27,214 nucleotides of DNA from positions 1 through 27,214 of the forward strand of contig CAJOLG010000069.1 in the NCBI GenBank assembly GCA_905235315.1, in the 5' to 3' direction. The position numbers were made by a program, and so were the translations under genes. Below are positions 6,103 to 13,303 of the stretch, in pieces (the stretch's first letter is position 1; each line of letters opens with the position of its first letter). This DNA comes from an uncultured Solobacterium sp. GTDB lineage: Bacteria > Bacillota_I > Bacilli_A > Erysipelotrichales > Erysipelotrichaceae. The notes beneath the pieces were generated by a model. It was not told the DNA's origin, ran no database searches, and saw nothing but the letters and a program-made list of their open reading frames with translations.

Positions 6103-7599
6103 CTATTTCGCCCAGCCCAGGGTCGAATTAACAGCCTGCTTCCAGCCCTTGATCTCTGCAGCTCTTGTTTCTGCATCCATTTCAGGCTTGAACTCTCTGT
6201 CGATTGCCCAGTTCTTGATGACATCTTCCTTGCCTGCCCAGAAGCCGACAGCGAGGCCTGCCAGATAGCTTGCGCCCATAGCTGTTGTTTCTACGCATAC
6301 CGGACGATGAACCGGAGCATTGATCAGGTCAGACTGGAACTGCATGAGGAAGTTGTTCTTGCATGCGCCGCCGTCTACCTTGAGAGCTGCGAGTTTGACA
6401 CCGGAACCTTCTTCCATCGCTTGCAGAACATCGTTGGTCTGGAATGCGAGGGACTCGAGGGTTGCACGGATGATGTGATACTTGTTGACGCCGCGGGTCA
6501 GACCTGTGATTGCGCCGCGAGCATACGGATCCCAGTACGGAGCGCCCAGGCCGGTGAATGCAGGAACGACATAGCAGCCGTTTGTATCCTTGACCTGTGT
6601 TGCGAAGTATTCGGAATCCGGGGAAGCATCGATGACCTTCAGCTCATCACGGAGCCACTGGATCGCTGCGCCTGCTACGAATACAGAACCTTCGAGAGCG
6701 TACTCAACTTTGCCGTCGAGACCCCACGCGATTGTGGTAAGAAGACCGTTGTTCGGATAAATCGGCTTTGTGCCGACATTCATCAGCATGAAGCAGCCGG
6801 TTCCGTAGGTGTTCTTCGCCATACCCGGCTCGAAGCATGTCTGACCGAACAGAGCAGCCTGCTGGTCACCGGCAACGCCTGCGATCTTGATCGCGCCGCC
6901 GAAGAATTCCGGATCAGCCTGACCGAAGTTTCCGCTGGACGGACGTGCATCCGGCAGCATGCTCATCGGTACTTCGAGCTGTTCGCAGAGTTTCTCATCC
7001 CACTTCAGATCATTGATGTTGAACATCAGGGTTCTGGAAGCGTTGGAGTAGTCGGTCGCGAATACTCTTCCCTTTGTGAGCTTGTAAACCAGCCAGGTAT
7101 CAACGGTACCGAAGCAGAGGTCGCCTGCTTCTGCCTTTTCGCGGACACCCTCGACATTATTGAGGATCCAGCGGAGCTTGGTTCCGGAGAAGTACGGGTC
7201 AAATACGAGACCTGTCTTGTGGTAAGCTTCGTCAGCGATATCAGGATACTTGCCGATGAGCTCCTCTTTCATATCTGCAGTTCTGCGGCACTGCCATACG
7301 ATTGCGTGATAGACGGGCTGTCCGGTTGCTCTGTCCCAGACGATTGTTGTCTCACGCTGGTTGGTGATACCGATTGCGGCGATGTCTTCAGCTTTTGCGC
7401 CGACCTTTGTCATCGCTTCACGAGCTACTGACAGCTGTGTCTGCCAGATCTCGTTGGCATCGTGCTCGACCCATCCAGGTTTCGGAAAATACTGGGTAAA
7501 TTCCTTCTGTGCGACGGAGCACATTTCACCTTTTTCATTGAACAGAATGCATCTGTTGCTGGTTGTGCCCGCGTCAAGAGCCATTACATACTTTGCCAT
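6103..7599 (-). CDS. glpK: glycerol kinase
   Basis: This 498-residue FGGY kinase phosphorylates glycerol to glycerol-3-phosphate, trapping it in the cell. Diagnostic segments are ALDAGTTSNRCILF (residues 7-20), GITNQRETTIVWD, IVWQCRRT, GVAGDQQAALFGQ (241-253), NTYGTGCFMLMN and the C-terminal KVDGGACKNNFLMQ. The start at 7599 gives the ideal 6-nt spacing after AAGGAGG. The ATG at 7605 lies directly against that site and is unlikely to be used. In Bacillus and Enterococcus GlpK a histidine in a YHFFG segment just before this GDQQ motif is phosphorylated by HPr to activate the enzyme. Here the segment is PEFFG, with Glu231 at that place. It is first in the operon and has a long leader. Confidence 0.97.
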   Translation of the reverse strand: MAKYVMALDAGTTSNRCILFNEKGEMCSVAQKEFTQYFPKPGWVEHDANEIWQTQLSVAREAMTKVGAKAEDIAAIGITNQRETTIVWDRATGQPVYHAIVWQCRRTADMKEELIGKYPDIADEAYHKTGLVFDPYFSGTKLRWILNNVEGVREKAEAGDLCFGTVDTWLVYKLTKGRVFATDYSNASRTLMFNINDLKWDEKLCEQLEVPMSMLPDARPSSGNFGQADPEFFGGAIKIAGVAGDQQAALFGQTCFEPGMAKNTYGTGCFMLMNVGTKPIYPNNGLLTTIAWGLDGKVEYALEGSVFVAGAAIQWLRDELKVIDASPDSEYFATQVKDTNGCYVVPAFTGLGAPYWDPYARGAITGLTRGVNKYHIIRATLESLAFQTNDVLQAMEEGSGVKLAALKVDGGACKNNFLMQFQSDLINAPVHRPVCVETTAMGASYLAGLAVGFWAGKEDVIKNWAIDREFKPEMDAETRAAEIKGWKQAVNSTLGWAK

Positions 7600-7830
7600 T
7601 TTCATCCTCCTTATTATTGTTTTGGCAATTCTGTTTAAAGCCTTTCGGCTGTTACTTCCTCCATGTGAATAAGACTGCCCGGCAAAGATTACGGCGCAAC
7701 AAAAACAACGCAAATAACGCCGATTTCTCTCTGCAGTGCCTATTTTGTTCACTCTGGACAACTTGCTTCCGCCCGCCGACACGCAGATGGACGATGCGGT
7801 GCGCAGTTTCAGTCACAGTAAGCTACGGAA

Positions 7831-7858
7831 ATACTACGAATGCGATGTTATCTTTCAA
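7831..7858 (-). promoter_or_regulatory. candidate proximal promoter of the glycerol operon
   Basis: On the minus strand TTGAAA (7858-7853) and TAGTAT (7836-7831) are spaced by 16 bp, 5/6 and 4/6 matches to the sigma-A consensus. The start would be near 7824, leaving a leader of about 225 nt before glpK. Confidence 0.45.
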
Positions 7859-7923
7859 TTCTATCCCCGGTAACGTGTGTATCCTGCGAAGAATAAAAAT
7901 TGAATCCGACCTGAACAGTTTTA

Positions 7924-7952
7924 AGAATATTATCCCTTAAATCATCTGTCAT
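7924..7952 (-). promoter_or_regulatory. candidate distal promoter of the glycerol operon
   Basis: On the minus strand ATGACA (7952-7947) and TATTCT (7929-7924) are spaced by 17 bp, 5/6 and 4/6 matches. The surrounding DNA is AT-rich, as is usual at a promoter. Which of the two candidates is used, or whether both are, cannot be told by reading. Confidence 0.42.
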
Positions 7953-8187
7953 TATTTGCCAAATTCAGATTTTCATCCTTCTTCGATAAACACACCTGCG
8001 ACTTGTTACCCTAAATGTAGCACAGTCATTTCGGGAATTCAAGTTTCGTATAATTTGTTTCCGTACCGGACAGCAGAGCCGTCCTTCGTTTGGATTTTCC
8101 CCGGTACAGAAACTTCTGTTTTCATTTTTTGTGTATCTTTATGCGCGCATGGAGGCCGCGCGGACTGAGCAGAACGGACTTCTGATC

Positions 8188-8976
8188 TTACCAGTCGGAA
8201 TCCCAGTCGGTATCTCCGGAATCCCAGTCGTCATAATCCGACGAGCCGGAAGAATGCTGTTCCTCAATCTTCTCCCAGGCTTCGGACTGCCGGAAATCCG
8301 AGACACCCCAGTCGCTGTTGTAATCATCCCCGGCATAGTAGTCGTCAAAAACCTCATACGGGAATTCTGCGACCTCATGCCATTCATCCTCATAAACGGT
8401 ATACCAGTCATTTCCGTAATGATAATAGACATCCCCCGGGTTTATGACATAGTAGCCGTCCTTCCGGTGGGCCATCATACGGAATCCCGTGCCCGTAATT
8501 CCGATCAGGAACAGCACGGCGAAAAACAGTTTGAGGGTCTTCCGGTTTGCGGCCTTTGCGGCGTTCCGGTCCGGTGCTTCGGCCGGTTTCCCATCCGGAT
8601 AGATTCCCCGGTTATGACATTCTTCCAGCAGCTTTGCGAACAGCTCACTGACCGCATATTCCTCATCCGGGCCGCGGTAACGTATCGACCGCTCGCCGTT
8701 TGCCTTGTTTTTGTATACGACAAAATCTTCGCCGTCCTGATAGATGCCGAACGCCTTCGGCTCTTTGAAATCTTCTCCGATAAAGAACCGCATCCGCAGC
8801 AGCGGCATTCCGCGCTCGGCGCAGTATTCCTGAAGCTCTTCGATTGTTTTGGGCAGAAAGATCTGCCGTTCGCTGTCCGGCACATAGTTCGGATTCGGTG
8901 CTCCGCACTGCGGGCAGCTCCGGTCGCTGGATTTCAGGGTCGCCCCGCAGTATTCACATTTTGAAGTCGAAACCAT
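8188..8976 (-). CDS. zinc-ribbon single-pass membrane protein with acidic tail
   Basis: The protein has 262 residues and no assigned function. It begins with a zinc ribbon (C7-x2-C10 and C21-x2-C24), then a charged soluble region (about 35-145). One transmembrane helix follows (about 148-165, LKLFFAVLFLIGITGTGF), preceded by basic residues that suggest a cytoplasmic N-terminus. The tail is very acidic and aromatic and ends in repeated D/W/S units (DYDDWDSGDTDWDSDW). The topology recalls zinc-ribbon membrane proteins of Bacillota that are poorly characterised. The ATG at 8976 has GGAGG 8 nt upstream. It is divergent from the XRE regulator at 9269 and appears monocistronic. Confidence 0.82.
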   Translation of the reverse strand: MVSTSKCEYCGATLKSSDRSCPQCGAPNPNYVPDSERQIFLPKTIEELQEYCAERGMPLLRMRFFIGEDFKEPKAFGIYQDGEDFVVYKNKANGERSIRYRGPDEEYAVSELFAKLLEECHNRGIYPDGKPAEAPDRNAAKAANRKTLKLFFAVLFLIGITGTGFRMMAHRKDGYYVINPGDVYYHYGNDWYTVYEDEWHEVAEFPYEVFDDYYAGDDYNSDWGVSDFRQSEAWEKIEEQHSSGSSDYDDWDSGDTDWDSDW

Positions 8977-9050
8977 ATGCAGTACCTCCGGTCTCCTTAT
9001 TTTATCAAAGCAGCAGTTGGCTGCGGAAACGAACCGCCGGAAAATGCAGA

Positions 9051-9075
9051 TTAAACTGACGGTTTAAGACGGTTT
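9051..9075. repeat. operator-like repeats next to the XRE gene promoter
   Basis: An inverted repeat, TTAAAC-5 nt-GTTTAA (9051-9056 and 9062-9067), overlaps a direct repeat of GACGGTTT (9058-9065 and 9068-9075) with a 10-bp period. It lies just upstream of the -35 box at 9088, in the gap between divergent genes. It is a plausible binding site for the neighbouring regulator, by inference from position only. Confidence 0.45.
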
Positions 9076-9087
9076 GCGAAAAGGTAC

Positions 9088-9115
9088 TGGACAAGCGTCG
9101 GTTTATCACTATACT
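9088..9115 (+). promoter_or_regulatory. promoter of the XRE regulator gene
   Basis: TGGACA (9088-9093) and TATACT (9110-9115) are spaced by 16 bp, each a 5/6 match to consensus. Transcription would start near 9122 and leave a leader of about 147 nt. The rest of the gap, 9116-9268, contains nothing else recognised. Confidence 0.6.
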
Positions 9116-9268
9116 GATTTATGCGAAAGGTTTACGTCTGCACCCGAAACAGGCAAAAAATGAGGCGGCAGAACACAGGTTCCGTCAGTCACAAACTCGC
9201 ATGGGGTGATCAAAAGAGATTGACTGGAAATCTATTTTGAGCAGATCAGATGAAAAAGGAGGCAGACA

Positions 9269-9532
9269 ATGACCATCGCAGAAAAAACAGTTTCACCCAC
9301 AGCTATCCCCTTCCGCCCGATTGACATGGCCGGAACCGGTGCGAACATTAAACGGCTCCGTGAGGAGTCGGGTCTCTCCGTGAGAGACCTTCAGGAAGCG
9401 TTCCGCTTCAGCACCCCGCAGTCCATATACAAGTGGCAGTGGGGACAGTCCCTTCCGGACGTCGAAAACCTTGGGCATCTCGCCCGGGTGCTGGGCGTCA
9501 CGGTCGATGAAATCCTGGTGTTCAAACACTAG
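9269..9532 (+). CDS. XRE-family helix-turn-helix transcriptional regulator
   Basis: This 87-residue protein is almost entirely one XRE/Cro-type DNA-binding domain: GANIKRLREESGLSVRDLQEAF, then the recognition region QSIYKWQWGQSLPDVENLGHLARVLGVTVDEIL. The KWQWG variant is common in stand-alone regulators of Clostridia and Erysipelotrichia. The ATG at 9269 has GGAGG 6 nt upstream. It has its own promoter at 9088. Its 3' end overlaps the convergent DUF5131 gene by 11 bp. Its target is unknown; the repeats at 9051-9075 make self-regulation or control of the divergent zinc-ribbon gene possible. Confidence 0.9.
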   Translation: MTIAEKTVSPTAIPFRPIDMAGTGANIKRLREESGLSVRDLQEAFRFSTPQSIYKWQWGQSLPDVENLGHLARVLGVTVDEILVFKH

Positions 9533-10436
9533 GTTTTTTTTCGTCTTCCGGCTGTACAAACGGGTCATGACACTTCCCGCAGTCGGAACATCCGTTACAG
9601 GCGATCCGCATCCCGCACGAAAGACAGCGCTGCCGGAACCGCGGTTGATACCGCTCTTCTTCGGGAATTGTCCGGCCGAAGAGATCCGTCAGACAGAAGT
9701 TTATATTTTTTCCTTTATATGTAAGCCCGGAGCGGTATGCCTGTTCCCGCATTACATCTCCGTTTTCGATCGCATATTCCCTGCCGTCTTTCACAAAGCG
9801 CCGGCCGGTTGAGCAGAAGACGAACGTGATATCCCGGTCTGCGCATTCGTCATGGAGGGATTTCACCCACTCATAATGACACGGCCGCAGCCCGCCGTAA
9901 CTTTCTCCGTCACAGAGCACCTGTTCGATCTGTCCGCTGTCAAGATATTCGCTGAGCGATACCGGTCCGATCAGCGGCGCACACATGACTCCTTTATGCC
10001 GGAACGGAAGTTCCAGCAGGATCGGGATCCGCTCGTCTGCCCGTTTCTGGTTTTCCGCGGTCACATTGAAAAAAATATTTTCCCAGCCGTCACCCCAGTT
10101 GTCCGGCAGACAGTCTTTCACCCGCTCCGGCCGTTTGGTCAGAAGAAAAAAGATCACATCGGGCCGCTTCCGCATGATCTGCCAGGCTTCCTGCCGCCAG
10201 GCATCCGCCTCCGCCAGAAAAAAGTCCGACGTCATACAGACGCGGATCAGCTCTCCGCTTTGGATGCGGGGATTTCCTGCCCGGTCTTTGGCGAGCGGGT
10301 AACGAAATGCATTGCTGTTGCGGCGGATATCCGCTCCGTCTCTTCCGTGCAGATCGTCGAGATAATACATGTAACAGTTCTGACACCCTTCGCTGCATCT
10401 TCGGCAGCCGTGCCAGGGATTCCAGATATCGTGCAT
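9522..10436 (-). CDS. DUF5131 (phage Gp37/Gp68-like) radical-SAM-type protein
   Basis: The protein has 304 residues. Its N-terminus reads IWNPWHGCRRCSEGCQNCYMYY, containing C-x3-C-x2-C, the cysteine spacing that binds the 4Fe-4S cluster of radical SAM enzymes. Later come FFLLTKRPERV, GVMCAPLIGPVSL and VLCDGESYGG, typical of the DUF5131 family. A C-terminal cluster of eight cysteines (RCLSCGMRIACNGCSDCGKCHDP) probably binds metal. DUF5131 proteins occur in phages and in bacterial accessory regions, and their substrate is not established to my knowledge. The start at 10436 is used because the W-N-P-W-x-G-C motif follows at once and an AGGA site lies about 10 nt upstream; an upstream in-frame extension is not conserved-looking. 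It lies 23 bp after the Pr6Pr gene. Confidence 0.85.
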   Translation of the reverse strand: MHDIWNPWHGCRRCSEGCQNCYMYYLDDLHGRDGADIRRNSNAFRYPLAKDRAGNPRIQSGELIRVCMTSDFFLAEADAWRQEAWQIMRKRPDVIFFLLTKRPERVKDCLPDNWGDGWENIFFNVTAENQKRADERIPILLELPFRHKGVMCAPLIGPVSLSEYLDSGQIEQVLCDGESYGGLRPCHYEWVKSLHDECADRDITFVFCSTGRRFVKDGREYAIENGDVMREQAYRSGLTYKGKNINFCLTDLFGRTIPEEERYQPRFRQRCLSCGMRIACNGCSDCGKCHDPFVQPEDEKKPSV

Positions 10437-10459
10437 TCGTGCATTCCTTTTCTGCAGGT

Positions 10460-11134
10460 TCAGTTTACAGCTCCGCCCGTTTGCTTCAGGCGGTCCAGGA
10501 TCCAAAGATACAGATGTGCCACGGCGATGAGAAACGCCAGCAGAAGCAGGATCCACCATACGACTCCCATAAACGGCAGTTCATTCGTGAAGCCAAACGC
10601 CCCGGCCGGGCTGCCCCAGTTGAGAAAAAAGTACGGATAGTTGGTTCCCTCCAGAAACTCCCATCCGGCAAGATATCCGATTCCTGCATAGATCACATAC
10701 AGCAGCGGCGGAACCGTTACCCAGATCACATCGTGTTTTGAAAGATTTCCGTATCTCCCCGTCACAAAGAAATCCAGCACCGCCGCAAGCGGAACGACCA
10801 CATGGGTCAGCACATTCGCAAGCCCCCAGGCATTCTCCCCAAGCGTCGGCGCCAGCACAAAGCAGAACACCACGCCGGTCAGGGTAATGGATACCGTGCT
10901 GACGAATTTGATCCGGTACCACCGGTCCGATACGGAACGCCTCTGCACCAGAAATACAAAGCCGGCCGCACAGACCAGGGCGATCAGGATATTGGACTGA
11001 ATGGTAAAAAACATGAAGACATGGACACCGCCCATAAACGCATCCGAACCGGAAAACACGCCGACCGCCGCCGCAAGGATGACAACTGCCTTCAGAACCA
11101 TGGACTGTCTGCGTGCCCTCTCCGGAATATTCAT
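10460..11134 (-). CDS. Pr6Pr family (FAR-17a/AIG1-like) membrane protein
   Basis: This 224-residue integral membrane protein has six predicted hydrophobic helices. Family-like features are the FFTIQSNILIAL segment (helix 2), LTHVVVPLAAVLDFF, the YVIYAGIGYLAG stretch and YPYFFLNW before the last helices. Pr6Pr proteins are widespread in Actinobacteria and Bacillota, and their bacterial function is not known; eukaryotic relatives include lipid hydrolases of the AIG1/ADTRP type. An AAAGGA site lies about 9 nt before the ATG at 11134. It is followed after 23 bp by the DUF5131 gene, so the two are likely co-transcribed. Confidence 0.85.
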   Translation of the reverse strand: MNIPERARRQSMVLKAVVILAAAVGVFSGSDAFMGGVHVFMFFTIQSNILIALVCAAGFVFLVQRRSVSDRWYRIKFVSTVSITLTGVVFCFVLAPTLGENAWGLANVLTHVVVPLAAVLDFFVTGRYGNLSKHDVIWVTVPPLLYVIYAGIGYLAGWEFLEGTNYPYFFLNWGSPAGAFGFTNELPFMGVVWWILLLLAFLIAVAHLYLWILDRLKQTGGAVN

Positions 11135-11176
11135 GTTCGTTCCTTTCTTCCCGCTTGTACGGGTCTTATTGATCTC

Positions 11177-11225
11177 AAAAAAACAGCAGATCGGTCAATG
11201 CGTGTCATCACTGCCTTCACTGCCG
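11177..11225 (-). terminator. possible weak terminator after def
   Basis: Downstream of the def stop the minus strand has an imperfect GC-containing fold followed by a seven-U run (11183-11177). The stem is not clean: CAGUG with CAUUG is the best pairing found. The U run in a 100-bp gap between operons makes a terminator likely, but the hairpin is uncertain. Confidence 0.35.
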
Positions 11226-11235
11226 TTCTGCGGCT

Positions 11236-11646
11236 TCAGATCAGGATTCCTTCCAGATGATCCGCTTCATGCTGGAGGATTTGTGCCGAGAACCCGCGGA
11301 AGGTTCCGGTGACGGGTCTCCAGCGCAGATCGGTATACTTCACGGTGATCCTGCGGTAACGCGTTGTCTTCCGGGTTCCCTCCAGCGACAGGCATCCTTC
11401 TTCCGCCTCATACGGGTCTTCCTTCCGCAGGATGACCGGGTTGAACATCACGATCACATTCCCTTCATGGCAGATCGCGATGATGCGTTTCCGGATGCCG
11501 ATCATATTGGCCGCCATCCCGACACAGCGCTCCCGGTTTGCCTGCAGGGTATCCAGAAGATCGATTCCTGCAGGAAGATCTTCCTTCCCGGCGGGCAGGG
11601 ATTTCTGCCGCAGGAAAAACGTATCTTTTACAATCGGCCGGATCAT
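11236..11646 (-). CDS. def: peptide deformylase
   Basis: This 136-residue metalloenzyme removes the formyl group from N-terminal methionine of new proteins. All three motifs are present in variant form: GMAANMIG (43-50; classical GxGLAAxQ), EEGCLSLEG (metal ligand C85), and QHEADHLEG (metal ligands H126 and H130, catalytic E127). It is shorter than typical Gram-positive type 2 deformylases and ends just after the third motif. The Gln of motif 1 is replaced by Asn or Met, so a secondary deformylase of the genome is possible. Its ATG overlaps the dfrA stop as ATGA, so it is translationally coupled to folate genes rather than to fmt. Confidence 0.9.
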   Translation of the reverse strand: MIRPIVKDTFFLRQKSLPAGKEDLPAGIDLLDTLQANRERCVGMAANMIGIRKRIIAICHEGNVIVMFNPVILRKEDPYEAEEGCLSLEGTRKTTRYRRITVKYTDLRWRPVTGTFRGFSAQILQHEADHLEGILI

Positions 11647-12149
11647 GGCTTTACGCGCTCATACCGGTCAAAGTGAAAGATATGACCTTCCCACTCCATG
11701 TCTTCCCCGCGCATTGCGCGGATCCATTCCGGATCCTGATCAAGATCCGGGAACCAGGCATCCGCCTCGAAGGTTTCTTCTATTCTTGTAATGACTGCGG
11801 TATCGCATAACGGAAGAAGATGCCGGTAAATGCTTTCGCCTCCGATCACAACCACGTCATCCCCGCGGTACTGCGGGAATTCAGTTTCGAGAAGCTCCTG
11901 CAGTTCTTCCTTACTGTGAACGACATATCCCCCGTCCACGGTATAGTCCGGGTTGCGGGAGAGAATGATATTGATCCGGTTTTTCAGCGGTCTTCCCCCC
12001 GGGAAGGTCGCCAGGGTCTTCCGCCCCAGAATGACGATTTTCCCTTCCGTTTCCTTCCGGAAGTTTTTCAGATCGGGAGAGATATGCACGAGCAGATGCC
12101 CGTCTTTTCCGATTGCCCAGTTCCTGTCCGCTGCCGCAATAGTTTTCAT
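11643..12149 (-). CDS. dfrA: dihydrofolate reductase
   Basis: This 168-residue enzyme reduces dihydrofolate to tetrahydrofolate with NADPH. It shows the N-terminal IAAADRNWAIGKDGHLLVHISPDLKNF, with the substrate-binding acid D26, then VILGRKTLATFPGGRPLKNRINIILSRN, and the NADPH-binding VVVIGGESIYRHLL. A GAGGAGG site lies 9 nt before the ATG at 12149. It sits 14 bp downstream of thyA, whose reaction generates the dihydrofolate that this enzyme recycles, a very common pairing. The sequence is chromosomal in style, and nothing suggests a mobile resistance allele. Confidence 0.95.
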   Translation of the reverse strand: MKTIAAADRNWAIGKDGHLLVHISPDLKNFRKETEGKIVILGRKTLATFPGGRPLKNRINIILSRNPDYTVDGGYVVHSKEELQELLETEFPQYRGDDVVVIGGESIYRHLLPLCDTAVITRIEETFEADAWFPDLDQDPEWIRAMRGEDMEWEGHIFHFDRYERVKP

Positions 12150-12163
12150 CGCCCGTCTCCTCC

Positions 12164-13144
12164 TCAGATTGCGATCTCGATGTCTTTGATCTGATCGCCG
12201 GCTACCTGATAGTTGATCAGCTTCACGCTGTCTTTGGTGAAGCGGTAAAAGTCATGAATTTCCGGGTCCAGCCAGAATTCCGGTGCCGGCTGCGGGGTGC
12301 GGGAGATCAGTTCTTCAATCGCCGGGATATGACGCGGCGCATAGATATGCGCATTGGCATCGATATGCACAAACTCGCCCGGAATCATATCGCATACCTG
12401 TGCCATCATATGCTGGAGAACCGCATACTGCGCCGTGTTCCATGCCCAGGCCGCAAGGATATCCTGGGAGCGCTGATTCAGAATCATGTTCAGGGTCAGT
12501 TTTTCGCACCCCGGATCCTGGCTTACCACAAAGGTTACGCTGTAGGCGCACGGCTGCAGATTCATCTCATCAAGATCCTCCGGATTCCAGAGCGTTGTCA
12601 TGATGCGGCGCCCGAACGGTGCGTTCTTCAGATCATAGATCACTTTATCCACCTGATCGATGTACCAGCGGCCGTCTTTCTTCACCGCCGCCTCCCGCAG
12701 GGTCTCCTTATCCCGGAAGACCGTCTCTCCGTGCTCATTCTCCGCAAACTCATAATAGTCAGGGAAGGCATTCTTCAGCCCTTCTTCCTTCACATCCTTA
12801 CTGGGATGTTTCAGGCCCATCTGGTAGCCGTAGGCCTTTCCGATCGAGCCGGTTTCATCTGCCCACTCATCCCAGATATGCGGTGCGAGATCATGAATAT
12901 TGTTGGACTTGCGCTGCCAGATCCACAGCAGCTCATCGGTCGCGCTTTTGATTCCGGTCTTGCGCAGCGTTAACATCGGAAACTCTTTGCGCAGATCAAA
13001 CCGGTTGATCTCACAGAACTTCATGATCGTATATGCCGGCGTTCCGTCCGGCCAGTGCGGCCGCACCTTCTGTCCTTCCGTGGAGGTTCCGTTTACCAGG
13101 ATATCCCGGCACATTTCAATAAATACGGTATCTGCGTAGCTCAT
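12164..13144 (-). CDS. thyA: thymidylate synthase
   Basis: This 326-residue enzyme converts dUMP to dTMP using methylene-tetrahydrofolate. The active-site cysteine C199 lies in NLQPCAYSVTF, and the phosphate/dUMP motif is NQRSQDILAAWAWNTAQYAVL (residues 223-243). The usual PCH and PFN words are replaced by PCA and AWN, as in the longer Firmicutes-type ThyA group. The protein is about 60 residues longer than E. coli ThyA because of an insert around 110-165. The ribosome binding site is weak (GTTGAG) and is preceded by a GCCGGG hairpin in the leader. It heads the thyA-dfrA-def unit. Confidence 0.94.
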   Translation of the reverse strand: MSYADTVFIEMCRDILVNGTSTEGQKVRPHWPDGTPAYTIMKFCEINRFDLRKEFPMLTLRKTGIKSATDELLWIWQRKSNNIHDLAPHIWDEWADETGSIGKAYGYQMGLKHPSKDVKEEGLKNAFPDYYEFAENEHGETVFRDKETLREAAVKKDGRWYIDQVDKVIYDLKNAPFGRRIMTTLWNPEDLDEMNLQPCAYSVTFVVSQDPGCEKLTLNMILNQRSQDILAAWAWNTAQYAVLQHMMAQVCDMIPGEFVHIDANAHIYAPRHIPAIEELISRTPQPAPEFWLDPEIHDFYRFTKDSVKLINYQVAGDQIKDIEIAI

Positions 13145-13163
13145 GTGATTTTCTCAACTTTCT

Positions 13164-13190
13164 GCCGGGCATCCCCCCGGCTTGTTTTTT
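13164..13190 (+). terminator. plus-strand terminator-like hairpin over the thyA leader
   Basis: A 6-bp GC stem (13164-13169 with 13176-13181) is followed on the plus strand by TTGTTTTTT. No plus-strand gene ends here. It would stop plus-strand transcripts antisense to thyA before they reach the CPBP gene, or it may act on the thyA leader as a simple hairpin. Confidence 0.45.
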
Positions 13191-13270
13191 CCGTCAAAAT
13201 TTTATCATATCGGCCCGCCGCCGGAAGAGGTTCCCGCATTCTCCCTGCAGGAAGGCCTCCATGCGTTCTG

Positions 13271-13279
13271 TGATATAGT
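13271..13279 (+). promoter_or_regulatory. extended -10 promoter of the CPBP protease gene
   Basis: TG-A-TATAGT forms an extended -10 element without a clear -35 box. The start would be near 13286, giving a very short leader before the ATG at 13304. Confidence 0.5.
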
Positions 13280-13303
13280 AATAACCATGTGAGGTTATAT
13301 TAT

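Larger units (their letters stand above)
7600..8187. other. 588-bp intergenic region upstream of glpK
   Basis: No convincing gene was seen here on either strand. The left half would be a leader of roughly 225-325 nt in the glpK mRNA, depending on the promoter used. It contains a small AGCC-GAAA-GGCT hairpin about 40 nt before the start codon. No clear cre site or known riboswitch core was recognised. The right part, downstream of the zinc-ribbon gene, has a GTACCGG/CCGGTAC inverted repeat (8063-8069, 8101-8107) and a plus-strand TATAAT at 8049-8054. Confidence 0.6.

Noticed and set aside
7563..7940. Plus-strand 125-codon frame upstream of glpK
   Set aside because: The sequence is atypical in codon use, lacks a ribosome binding site and overlaps the glpK promoter and leader.
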